From Rostrohypoxylon terebratum (taxonomy: Eukaryota > Ascomycota > Sordariomycetes > Xylariales > Hypoxylaceae): DNA of 44,665 nucleotides. The notes under the pieces were generated by a model, which saw only the letters and a list, made by a program, of their open reading frames with translations, was not told the DNA's origin and did not search any database. A program made the position numbers and the translations under genes. The first letter of the stretch is position 1; every line of letters begins with the position of its first letter. The stretch covers positions 1 to 44,665 of the forward strand of contig MU386011.1 of assembly GCA_022497145.1 (NCBI GenBank), read 5' to 3'. Below, piece after piece: positions 25,801 to 36,249 of this stretch.

Positions 25801-25863
25801 GTTAGTATCAGGGGAGGATCGGATTCTGTAGAGGTGAAGTTGGAGTCCTTAACGGTACTCTGA
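22860..25863 (+). CDS. Membrane-anchored six-hairpin glycoside hydrolase (MGH1/GH63-like) with discoidin and CBM-like tail
   Basis: Exons 22860-23874, 24033-24266 and 24319-24852 join through phase-1 introns (GTATGT...GGTAG; GTTTCA...CACAG; third donor GTCGGT). The last exon starts at 24941 (901 residues) or, more family-like, at 25040 (868 residues, junction IAANPAG). Residues 53-77 are a hydrophobic segment, probably a signal anchor. The (alpha/alpha)6 glycosidase region runs from about 100 to 590, with DVYYYRW, GHQIDESRWLRD, NGMSWPYST, VAESHYP and HSEHYDHSTNNDD, all typical of fungal proteins with the mannosylglycerate-hydrolase/GH63-like domain. An F5/8-type-C-like module (KAIDGV...WVGVCELEVW) and a CBM6/35-like jelly roll (YYAADAYLTG...) follow. 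Likely acts on oligosaccharide or glycan at the cell surface; the substrate is unknown. The GTTTCA donor is weak, but the phase and the CYWNG motif support it. Confidence 0.78.
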
Positions 25864-26713
25864 GTTTGAGTTTTTCTATCCGAGAAATCTGAATCAAATG
25901 TTGGCAACTTGTTGAGCACTAACGAGAGGTTGACAATTAGAAAGTTGGATGTGTGGTATTCAATGTTGATACCTATTAGTATGTACATATGTATGTACCT
26001 ACATATTAGATAAGCTGTGCGTGTTGGCGGGGTTATCTACGTGGTTTGGGGCACGCCTTATACCTGTTGTATATTAGAGTGCTGTTAAACCTGTGTAGAT
26101 GACCTTGTTGTATTAAGAGGAAGCTATCTACAAATCTAAAGTCGAGCATAATAAGTAATGCTCTCAACTGTTGCCAGCAGGTGGGGCGGCACGTGCGTAG
26201 GGCTACGACACGTGGTAGCACCTGCCTACACTTGGCTGGTATCCACAAAGCAAGAACATAATTACCTATGCTAGTACTAACATAGACTAGATACATGCAT
26301 ATATAATTTATGCATGTGAAATATGGAGCTACCTAATCTCTTAGTATGTGTAGGTACTAGTATGTACATACATATGTATCTAGGTATCGAGACTAGTAGC
26401 AGCAGCAGCCAGCCAGTCAGCCCAGCTGCCAGCCTGGAGGTCCATGTCAATTCAAAGCTACACGTCACTGCAAAAATTGAAAATCGAAAACCGAAAACCG
26501 AAAATTCAAACTTACAACCTCGAAACCTTCAGACAACCCTCGTATTTTTAGAGAGGATCTCCTTCACTTCTCCATTTCCATGAGCGCGCAACTCTCCGGG
26601 ACACACTGAATTACCAAATTCTTGATCAACCTGTCCTGTTCCTCGGATTTCCCGAATGATAATTGGAAACAGGATATATAATGACTGACTAAGGACTTCG
26701 AAGTTATATTGCA
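25864..26713. other. Intergenic between glycosidase and spf1
   Basis: This 850-bp tandem-orientation gap contains ATGTACATATGTATGTACCTACAT-like repeats (near 25980-26010 and 26350-26390), an AGCAGCAGC/CAGCCAGCC run near 26398-26440 and CGAAAACCGAAAA repeats near 26485-26510. It should include the glycosidase 3' end and the spf1 promoter. No gene or RNA is seen. Confidence 0.6.
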
Positions 26714-29700
26714 ATGGCTCTGGTTGACGACCCTCAGATCGAGAGCAAGGGCACCGACCTGCTCTATCCGCTTCCCATCTACCTTCATGCATACGTCGCT
26801 CCTTTTGCCATAATATGGCCCATATTTGCCCGATACTTTTATACACCCGAATTATACGAGAAACACATCGGTTCGTCTGAATGGACCTTTGTTTGGTGCG
26901 GTACTATCATAACTCTGCAAAGCTTGGCCTGGCTCAGCACAAATTGGAGTGTCAACCTCAAGGCTCTCTTTACCTCTAGAAAAGCGAAGAAGATCCAAGA
27001 TGCTCAGTTGATAAAGATTATCCCTGTCGCTAATGCCGGTTCTGCCGACATTTGCGAGATCATTCGCGAAAAGGTATCTGTTCTCTCTCTCTCTCTCTCT
27101 CTCCCATAACTGTCCCCTCCCACTATTTCATTACTTTTTTATTTACTTCTAATTTATACTTTATACTTTTTTTTATATATATATTTTATACTTAATTTTT
27201 TTTTATATATTTCTTTCCTTCCCCTCATCTCTTTTTTTTCTAATATGCTATGTTACGATCGTTGTGCTGACAATTTCATTTCAGGTCGGTGATAAGATAA
27301 ATCTGTCCTTTTCGTTCCAAAAGCGCCGTTTCCTCTACGACACGGCGAAGCAGAAATTCAGCCCCTTGACTTATGAGATCGACGCCGAGCCGAAGCCTAA
27401 GATCGCATACTTCCAGCACTCGAAAGGAATATCTTCTCAAGCCGATCTTACGAGACTTGAGCAATATTATGGCACGAATACCTTTGATATCCCGGTTCCT
27501 ACATTCACCGAACTATTCCGAGAACATGCTGTCGCTCCCTTCTTCGTCTTCCAGGTATTTTGCGTCGGTCTCTGGATGTTGGATGAGTATTGGTACTATT
27601 CGCTGTTCACCCTATTCATGCTTGTCGCTTTCGAGAGCACAGTAGTCTGGCAAAGGCAGCGAACGCTAAACGAATTTCGGGGAATGAGCATTAAGCCATA
27701 CGATGTGTGGGTGTATCGTCTGGGCAACTGGATCGAAATCCAGAGCGACAAGCTTCTACCCGGTGATCTCGTCTCCGTTGGGCGGACCAAAGAGGATAGC
27801 GGCGTTGCGTGCGATATGCTTCTGGTGGAGGGAACTGCCATCGTTAATGAGGCTATGCTTTCGGGTGAAAGCACACCCTTACTGAAAGACTCCATACAGC
27901 TGAGACCTGCCGATGCCTCCATCGACACCGAAGGTCTCGATAAGAATGCCTTCCTCTGGGGCGGAACCAAGGTTTTGCAGGTTACGCATGGCAATCCCGA
28001 CGAGGAGAGACCCAAGCTTGCTTCTGGCGTCCCCGCGCCCCCTGATAACGGTGCTATGGCTATTGTGATGAAAACGGGGTTCGAGACGTCCCAGGGTAGC
28101 ATGGTCCGTACCATGATTTACTCGACGGAACGTGTCTCGGCCAATAATGCTGAGGCCCTATTTTTCATCCTCTTTTTGCTTATATTCGCATTGGCCGCTT
28201 CTTGGTATGTGTGGGATGAAGGCGTCAAGAAAGATCGTAAGAGATCAAAACTACTCCTCGACTGCGTCTTGATTGTCACCAGTGTTGTGCCTCCGGAGCT
28301 TCCTATGGAACTCAGTCTGGCCGTTAACACCAGTCTGGCAGCCCTGGCTAAATTTGCTATCTTCTGTACCGAGCCTTTCCGCATTCCTTTCGCCGGCCGC
28401 ATCGATGTGGCTTGCTTTGATAAGACCGGCACACTAACCGGCGAGGACCTAGTCGTAGAGGGCATTGCGGGACTCGGACTCGGCCACTCCGGTGCGAATA
28501 CCCCTCGCGAGTTGGATGGTGCTCATAGCCACCTTACACCTGTCGAGCATGTTGGGATGGAAACGACTCTCGTATTAGCTAGTGCTCATGCTCTTGTTAA
28601 ACTTGAGGATGGTGAAATCGTTGGCGACCCCATGGAGAAGGCCACTCTTGCAGCTCTCGGATGGACATTGGGAAGAAATGATACGCTCGCGGCAAAGCCG
28701 TCCGTCACGGCGGCTGGTGGAATTTCTGGCACTGTTCAGGTCAAACGACGCTTCCAGTTTTCGTCCGCTCTCAAACGCCAAAGCTCCGTCGCAACGGTAC
28801 ATGCCGTTGACCCGGGGACCGGGAGCAAGATGCGCGGCACCTTCGTTGGTGTCAAGGGTGCACCCGAAACGATAATGAAGATGCTTATCACTGTCCCGAA
28901 AGACTACGAGGAAACCTTCAAATATTTCACTCGTCGCGGTTCCCGTGTGCTCGCGCTCGCCTATAAACAGTTGACCACCGACAACGAACTCGGTTCTGGC
29001 AAGATCAACGATCTGAAGCGCGAAAAGGTCGAAGCCGATCTGATCTTTGCTGGTTTCCTGGTTCTTCAGTGCCCCTTGAAGGATGACGCGAAACAAGCGG
29101 TGCAAATGCTCAACGAGAGCAGCCACCGCGTTGTCATGATTACCGGAGACAATCCGCTCACGGCTGTGCATGTCGCTAGGGAGGTTGAGATTGTTGATCG
29201 CGATGTGCTCATCCTTGATGCACCGGAACGGAATGACGGAGGAGAAAGACTGGTGTGGCGTAGCGTCGATGACAGGACTAACATTGATGTCGACGCGTCC
29301 AAGCCTATCGACTCCGAAATCATCAAATCGAAAGATATATGTGTGACTGGATATGCGCTGGCCAAATTCAAGGATAACGCTGTTGCTTGGCGATCTCTGC
29401 TCCGTCATACTCTGGTGTATGCTCGCGTGTCCCCAAAGCAAAAGGAAGAAATCCTCCTAGGCCTTAAGGATATGGGTTACTTTACGCTCATGGCCGGAGA
29501 CGGTACAAACGACGTTGGCGCTCTGAAACAGGCACATATCGGTATAGCTCTCCTTAACGGTACACCGGAAGATTTGACGAGAATTGCGGAGCATTCTCGT
29601 AACACCAAGATGAAGGAGCTCTATCAAAAGCAGGTCGACTTGATGAAGAGATTCAACCAACCAGCTCCTCCTGTGCCCGCCGTAATCGCTCACATTTTCC

Positions 29701-30951
29701 CACCTGGTCCTTCCAACCCTCATTATGAGAAGGCATTGGAGCGAGAAGCGCAGAAGCGGGGCATCTCTCCTGAGGAACTCGCGAAGATCAACGGCACCAA
29801 CATCGAAACAGTAACTAGCCCCGCAGCCCAGCAATTGATGAACAACGATCCTAGAACCGCTAGGCAGCGGGAAGCGATTAATAAGGCTGCTAGCTTCGCT
29901 GACAAGATGACCAATACCATGATGGAGCAGGAGTTGGGTGACGATGAGCCACCGACGCTCAAGCTCGGTGACGCCTCCGTCGCAGCGCCATTCACCAGCA
30001 AGCTTCGCAACGTGATTGCTGTCCCTAACATCATTCGTCAAGGCCGCTGCACACTGGTTGCCACGATTCAGATGTACAAGATTCTGGCTCTCAACTGCCT
30101 CATCAGTGCCTATAGTCTCAGTGTTCTCTACCTCGAAGGTATCAAATTCGGAGATGGGCAGATTACGATCAGCGGTATGCTCATGAGTGTCTGCTTTCTC
30201 TCGATATCCCGCGCTCGGTCAGTTGAGGGCTTGTCGAAGGAAAGGCCACAGCCTAACATCTTCAACGTCTACATCATCGGATCCATCCTTGGCCAATTTG
30301 CGGTCCATATCGCGACGCTCATCTATATCGCCCGATTCTGTGATAAGTTGGAGCCGTAAGTTTGTCCGTCTCACTCTTCCCGTGATGTGTTACTGATGTT
30401 GTCGCAGACGATCCGAAATGGTCGACTTGGAGGCCGAATTCACGCCGTCGCTGCTAAACAGCGCCGTGTATCTCCTACAATTGATCCAGCAGATCTCCAC
30501 CTTCGCAGTCAACTACCAGGGAAGACCGTTTAGGGAATCTCTGTCGGAGAACCGAGGCATGTTTTGGGGCATCATTTCGGTCACTGCCATCGCCTTCTCC
30601 TGCTCGACCGAATTTATCCCAGAACTCAATGAGCAGATGAAGTTAGTAAAATTCACGGACGAGTTCAAGACGACCATGACAGCGATCATGGTGTTGGACT
30701 ATGCCGGTTGCTGGTTGATCGAGATAGCACTCAAAAGACTCTTCAGCGACTTCCGTCCTCGTGACATCGCAGTACGACGGCCTGACCAGAATGAGCGCGA
30801 GAGAGTGAGGAAGGCAGCGGAGAAGGCGGTGAAAGACGCCGAAGAAGAGAGGAAGCGTCTGGAGAAAGTGGAGGAGTTTGAGCGCAAGGTGGAGGAACGA
30901 AGGCAGAAGATCCGAGAATGGAGCCAAGGCCACGCCCAGCCAGCAAGGTAA
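26714..30951 (+). CDS. spf1: P5A-type ATPase Spf1, ER transmembrane-helix dislocase
   Basis: Three exons (26714-27073, 27285-30355, 30408-30951) give 1,324 residues, close to other filamentous fungal Spf1 proteins. Intron 1 (211 bp) carries a CT microsatellite and T-rich runs; intron 2 is 52 bp (GTAAGT...CGCAG, phase 2). Hallmarks are LSGES in the actuator domain, the P5A signature PPELPMELSLAVN in membrane helix 4, the phosphorylation motif DKTGTLT with Asp about residue 499, MITGDNPLTA, and the hinge motif GDGTNDVGALKQA. The N-terminus has extra hydrophobic segments typical of P5 ATPases, and the C-terminus ends in a charged coiled-coil tail after about residue 1255. By homology it removes mislocalised tail-anchored and signal-bearing proteins from the ER membrane using ATP. 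A GTAAGG follows the stop directly, so a further downstream exon cannot be fully excluded. Confidence 0.95.
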
Positions 30952-31632
30952 GGCTCCAGTCATTTTCCCTCGCCATTGTAATCTATATATACTAGGTATT
31001 TCGGGCATAGGGGATGGGCGAAACACCGGTCCTTTAGACCTAGCATTATAGACATAGAGAATCGAGTTTTATAGACGAAATCAGTTTTCTTTGTATCTTC
31101 ATCTTTCACTGCATGGGACAACATTATGGGACAACATTCCTCCAAGGCTACCGAGTCAGCAAATGTGTATTACTACCTAGGACCTAGGTAGAGTCTATCA
31201 AATTCGATATTCGATACCGGTAGGTCGGGCAAACTTCGGCATGAATACAGGATAAGCTTGACTCATTTACATATGTAGATATGAACGATATTATGATCTC
31301 CTTTATTCAGATATCCACCTAGTAAGGTGCCTTGTTCAATTTTTCAGTTAAGTATGGAATCTCGCCCATCCATAGTTACCTAAGGCTTAAGCCTCAGTAA
31401 GGTTCTAAGCCTTAAGCCTTAACCTAAGTTAAAGTAAGGATATCACCCTAACCTAATCAGGATATTCCGACTTGCTTACCTATAGGTATACCTATATCTA
31501 GGATTCTAGGTACATCCATTGTGAGGCATCTCGAACAAAACAACATTGAAAGTAGGCTCTCATTCAGTCTGAGCAATACTTTTTTTATTTTTTTTTATTT
31601 TTTTTTATAAATCTTCATAAATCTAATTCGTC
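30952..31632. other. Intergenic between spf1 and the CofD-like gene
   Basis: The gap contains CTACCTAGGACCTAGGTAGAG near 31173-31193, several TAAGCCTTAAGCC copies around 31380-31425, TAGGTATACCTATATCTAGG near 31482-31503 and poly-T runs just upstream of the next start (31578-31607), a typical fungal promoter feature. No gene is visible. Confidence 0.6.
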
Positions 31633-33440
31633 ATGGATACACCGCGACCGAGGGGCATCGTGGTTTTTGGAGGCGGTACGGCGACTAATAACTTAGTGGA
31701 TGTATTCGAAAACATCAGGAAAAGTCGTAACTGTTCACTTAGTTATGTTATACCCATCAGCGATAATGGCGGCAGTTCGTCAGAATTGATTCGTGTATTT
31801 GGCGGCCCTGGTATGAATGTGTTTTCTTCCCCCCCCCCTTTTTTTTTTGTCTTTGTCTTTCCCTATCTCTTCTGCTTCCCTCGTCTCTATCTGTGGCTGA
31901 CAATGCATGCCTGGTGACGACGGATAGGTATCGGAGATGTCCGGAGTAAGTCATGGCCATGGCCGACATAAACCATCCGAACCCTGGCTCAGGAGGGCGT
32001 GGGAAGGGTTTTCGGAGAAGGTTTCTTACACTGCTTACTGATGGCTACGCTCGCTGTAGGTCGGTTAGTGCGTCTCATCCCCGGCTCGGATACCGATGCG
32101 GAACGAGCGTCTATCAAGGGGCTATTTAACCATAGGCTTTCGTCAGATCCGCTACAGGCGCGGTTGCAATGGCTTGATGTTGTTGAGGGAAGAGATGAGC
32201 TTTGGACTAATATCTCGAGCGAGAAACGTGAGCTTATTCGGTCTGTCTTCAACCACGTCAATCTGGAGATAGTCAAGAGAGCACGACCTAGTTCCGTCTT
32301 CAGTTTCGCCAAGGCTAGCATCGGAAACCTGTTCTTGACTGGGTATGTTCAACTATTACCTATTACATGTAGTATATTATATCTGATATCCTTTTCATAT
32401 CCATATCCCTTTTATATCCCTTTCATTTTCCTCTTCTCCTCTGCTCATCATATGTTCTGTTCTGTTCTGTTCTGTTCTGACTTATCTAACCCCCTCCCCC
32501 GTCTTCCAGAGCAAGGGTGTTTACGGGCTCCCTCGAATCAGCCATCTATCTCCTTTCCACTATTTGTTGTATCTCGCCGACCGTTTCCGTACTGCCAGCC
32601 ATCAATACCAACTTCACTCACCATATCTCGGCGGGTCTCGCCAATGGCACCCAGATCACGGGACAGAATTCCATCTCTCACCCTTCGGCGCCCACGTCGC
32701 TGCCGATAGACGACGATCTTCTCGGCAACGGCGACGTCAGCAATTCGTCGCTGCAACGACGCCTTCTGGAACTAGAAGAGCACGACCGGATTGAGGACGC
32801 AACGCTGCCAGGATCCCTGCCGACGCTGCGAAAGCAGTATATCGACTTCAGCAAGGCGGACGAGGAAGATCTACCGGCGCGTATCGAGCGGATTTGGTAC
32901 ATCAACCCATACGGGCACGAGATTTGGCCGCTCGCGAATCCCAAGGTGCTCGAGGCTATCGGCCGCGCCGGCGCCGTCATATACAGCATCGGGAGTCTGT
33001 ATACCTCCATCGTGCCGAGTCTCGTGCTACGAGGAGTCGGTGAGGCCCTCGCCAACTCTGGCGTGAGGTACAAGGTGCTGATCCTGAACTCGACGGTCGA
33101 CCGAGAGACGGGGCCGGCCTCTTCGCCGCTGACGGCGACCGACTTTGTCAAGGCCATCGCTCGAGCCGCCGCCGAGAGTCAGGGCGACTTTGCCGTCGAC
33201 GAGCGACGCAAGGGCGAGGTGAGAAGATACGTCACGCACCTGATCTATCTCGAGGGCGAAGGCGCACCCAAAGTTAACAAAGGTGAACTCACGACACTAG
33301 GCGTGGACTGCATCAGGGCTTACGGGCGACGAGCAGAGGATATGTTACAGTATGACGAAGCTGGCCTAACGAGGGCGTTAGAGGCGGTCATCGGCAAGGC
33401 TGAGATGCTGAGAACCCGTAGAAACACTAGCGGCCAATGA
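31633..33440 (+). CDS. YvcK/CofD-fold protein (UPF0052 family)
   Basis: Four exons: 31633-31810, an 18-nt microexon 31928-31945, 32060-32342 and 32510-33440; total 469 residues. The phases agree at each junction, and the microexon restores the conserved block GGPGIGDVRSRLVRL, so it is well supported. Family motifs: N-terminal GGGTATNN phosphate-binding loop, ISDNGGSSSELIR, SIGNLFLTGARVF, and GRAGAVIYSIGSLYTSIVPSLVLRGVGEAL followed by KVLILNST. Archaeal CofD transfers a phospholactyl group to the F420 precursor; bacterial YvcK/GlmR is a UDP-sugar-binding regulator of cell-wall metabolism. Fungi do not make F420, so the fungal role is more likely YvcK-like nucleotide-sugar sensing; this is inference. 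Acidic, variable residues fill the middle (about 210-260). Confidence 0.85.
32454..32479. repeat. TTCTG pentanucleotide repeat in an intron
   Basis: Five tandem TTCTG units lie inside intron 3 (32343-32509) of the CofD-like gene, within its pyrimidine-rich 3' part. Length variation could alter splice efficiency but not the protein. Confidence 0.9.
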
Positions 33441-33973
33441 GATTGATTACCTACAGATGTATCCATCATTATCCAAATGGAATAGGATTCGGTTTACGGC
33501 GGCTACTGTTCTATGTGGTAGTCATGTAATATCATGTCCTATGTATGCAGATACCATACATGATATATGGATATATGGCATGCATACTAGGTATGAGGTA
33601 GCCTGGTATTTGTGGATGGGTTATTTGATTCACTTGAGGTTGACGAACATGGCTTAACCAGTACGAACTGGGGGTATACAGAAAAGGGAAAAGGAGTAGG
33701 GTAACATCATTAGGTCGCGTCATTAGGTCATCTCTTTTTTCATTTTCTTCTCTTTCTCACTCTTTCTTTTCAAGTTGAATATCGTACAGCTCTCATGGTA
33801 CTAGGCCTATCATATTTCCCCCGCAGGACGAGGCGTAGAAATTCAGACAGTCCTAAGGTCCCTATGCCCAAATGTAGTATCTTTTCATCTGAATGGCAAA
33901 ATGACTTTCCTCCTTCCCAGAGACTCTTCACTCAGGTAATCCTTAGTATCGCTAAGCTCTAGATTTAGGCTGC
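33441..33973. other. Intergenic between convergent CofD-like gene and malate dehydrogenase
   Basis: This 533-bp stretch must hold the 3' ends of two convergent genes. It has ATACATGATATATGGATATATGG-like AT repeats near 33555-33580 and a T/C-rich run near 33735-33770. No gene is visible. Confidence 0.6.
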
Positions 33974-35322
33974 TTATTTGGGAGGGTTCGCGGCAACGAA
34001 GGCGACGCCCTTCTCGATATTCTTCTTCAAGTCACCGAGGCATGCCTCCAAGAGCGCCTTCTCGTTGCTGTCGACCTCGCCAACGGGGAGGATCTTCTCG
34101 ACTCCGTTGGGACCTAGCTCGACCCTGGAGGCAAAGAAGTCGATACCTTGGTCCTTGTAAAGGGGGCTGTCTACGAAGGTGGGCTCGATAACACCCTTCT
34201 CTCCCTGGGCGGCGCGGAGGAGCGATTCGGCCATTCGGGCACCGGCCATGGCCATAGACAGAGTAGCGGAACCAGCACCATCCTTGGCCTTGACGACCTC
34301 GTCGCCACCGAACTGGACGCGCTTCACGAGTTCGGCATTGGAAGTTAGGTCAGGGTGACCACTCTGACTGAAGAGAGGAACAATTGTGACACCAGAGTGA
34401 CCACCGACGACGGTGATCTTCTCGTCCTTGGGGTCGGTACCCTTGAGCTCGCTGACGAATCGGCTAGCGCGGACAACGTCGAGGGTAGTAACACCAAAGA
34501 GGCGCTTGGGATTGTAGACGCCACGAGCCTTGAAGACCTCGGCTACAATGGGCACGGTGGAGTTGACAGGGTTGGAGATGATGAGGAGGTTGGCCTCCGG
34601 GCAAGACTCGGCGGCGGCCTTGGCAAGGTCACGGACGATAGAGGCGTTGGTGTTGAAGAGATCGTCACGGGTCATGCCGGGTTTTCGGGGAACACCAGCA
34701 GGGATGAGGACAATGTCGCTGCCCTTCAAGCTGTTGGCTAGACCGGTGGGGGTGGGGTCGAAGCCTTTTACTATGCTTTTGGTGTTGATGTGGGATATAT
34801 CAGCAGCAACGCCTATGCGTCAATTATATGTTAGCTTGTGTAGTGCGTAGTGCGTAGTGCGTAATGCGTGATGCGTGATGCGTGATAACGCGGTACATGA
34901 TGTGCGATGCGCGAATATAGAAATTAGATCCGAACAAGCCGAACAAGCCGAACAAGCCAAACAAGATGTGATAGTTATCTCATATTATGATAGACCCGTC
35001 GTCGACGTGAAGAAGAGATGTTTGTGACATACCAGGACCTCCGCGGATATCGTATAGAGCAAGCTCGCTTACTCTGGGGTTGAGCTTGAGAAGGAGAGAC
35101 AGTGGTTGGCCGATACCACCGGCGGCACCAAGGACTGTGACCTTGGAGAGCTAGAGATGACGAAATTGTATATGTTAGCGCATAGTGACAACTGAACAAT
35201 TGAACAATTGGGCAACCTCTTGTGCATCAATGGCTCGAGGTTTTGGGATTTCTTACATTTTGCGCCGAGGCCGAGAACGCTCGACGCTGGATGCCACCGA
35301 AAACTGCTCGTGCGGGAACCAT
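33974..35322 (-). CDS. Malate dehydrogenase, mitochondrial
   Basis: Three exons read right to left: 35322-35257 (22 codons), 35150-35033 and 34812-33974, total 340 residues. Exon 1 encodes a basic presequence with RRAFSASAQN, a classic fungal mitochondrial targeting and cleavage region; exon 2 carries the NAD-binding glycine loop VTVLGAAGGIGQP; exon 3 starts VAADISHINTKS. Other motifs: IPAGVPRKPGMTRDDL (mobile loop arginines), ISNPVNSTVP, TTLDVVRASRF and VVGGHSGVTIVPL with the catalytic His. The enzyme interconverts malate and oxaloacetate with NAD in the TCA cycle in the matrix. Intron 2 (34813-35032, 220 bp) is filled with two minisatellites. The fit to known fungal MDH is near complete. 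Confidence 0.95.
34841..34965. repeat. Two minisatellites inside an MDH intron
   Basis: TAGTGCG and close variants (TAATGCG, TGATGCG) repeat about six times at 34841-34885. CCGAACAAG repeats three times plus one variant at 34930-34965. Both fall entirely within intron 2 of the malate dehydrogenase gene and do not touch its splice sites. Confidence 0.9.
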
Positions 35323-36249
35323 TTTTATTTTTATGTTTGTTTTATCCTTGTCGTGTGAGTTGTGTAAACGATAGAAGGACGAGTGAAGATAAAAAGAGAG
35401 GAGGCGAAGGCGAAGGCGGAGGAGTATTTGTAGTTGAGAAGAAAGATGAGGTAAAAATGTTGGCTATTGCTCCAGTTACTAAGAAGAGAAGAAAAAAAAA
35501 GAAAGCGTCAAAAACTGCATACTACGTACTCTGTACATATGTATAGTACAGGTACTACTAGGTAATGCCTCTACCTACTAGGTACAGCTACAAAAGCATC
35601 AAAGCCGGGCAATGCCGGCCCCCGGGGTCACACCTACGTAGGTACCTAGTCCTACCTTACCTTCAAGGTTTGACCTGCGGTCCTGCAGTGCCTTTCAAGG
35701 TTATCGGTTATCGGATCGATGGAGGGGAAGAGTGAATTAATGTGCCCACTTACTACTAACCGAGTGCTCATAGTACTAACTCTACTAGGTATGGCACTCT
35801 ATCGGCGAAAGCTCGGCCTTTATTTACCAAGGTATTGATTGAGAACGCTCGCTGACTTAGCAATTGTGCTGCACATTCCTACACATGCACTTGACGTAAT
35901 ATGTAGAATCGTAGATAGATGGAAGCTGCCTTCCTTGAACCTCAGCTCTAGGCAGGTACAACATTCAACGTTCAATCTTATTTCATCTCCAAAATTCAAA
36001 ATTCAAAATTCAAAATTCGATATTGATTGTTGCTATATCGAATTTAGCATCAAATCTCCAGTCATCTTCAACAAAACAACAACTAGGTACCTGGTAGGTA
36101 CTTTCTACCATTGAATATGAGACAAAGGGACCAGGGTAGCCTCATCAAACACTCGACTTCTCTCATTCAGTCCTCATTCAGTCGTAGCCCGCCGCATTCG
36201 AGTATCTTAGACATCTTAAGCATCTTAAATATCTAACTCATCGGGCGCA
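35323..36249. other. Divergent intergenic region between MDH and kinase pseudogene
   Basis: This 927-bp region contains the MDH promoter. It holds a purine-rich run (35380-35515), a cluster of TACTAGGTA/ACCTACTAGGTAC motifs (35553-35590), ACGTAGGTACCTAGTCC (about 35635-35653) and four AAAATTC units (35991-36018). The plus-strand ORF at 35839-36114 consists partly of these repeats and has no recognisable domain, so I do not call it a gene. Confidence 0.6.
35546..35667. repeat. Second dense cluster of CTAGGTA-type motifs
   Basis: TACTACTAGGTAATGCC, CTACCTACTAGGTAC and ACGTAGGTACCTAGTCCTACC lie within about 120 bp, repeating the pattern seen at 21285 and elsewhere in the intergenic gaps. Confidence 0.7.

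Noticed and set aside
28575..29441. 288-codon minus-strand ORF inside spf1
   Set aside because: It is the antisense shadow of the ATPase coding exon; no domain is recognisable and the plus strand carries all P-type ATPase motifs.
35839..36114. 91-codon plus-strand ORF upstream of the kinase relic
   Set aside because: It runs through the AAAATTC repeat and has no family-like sequence.
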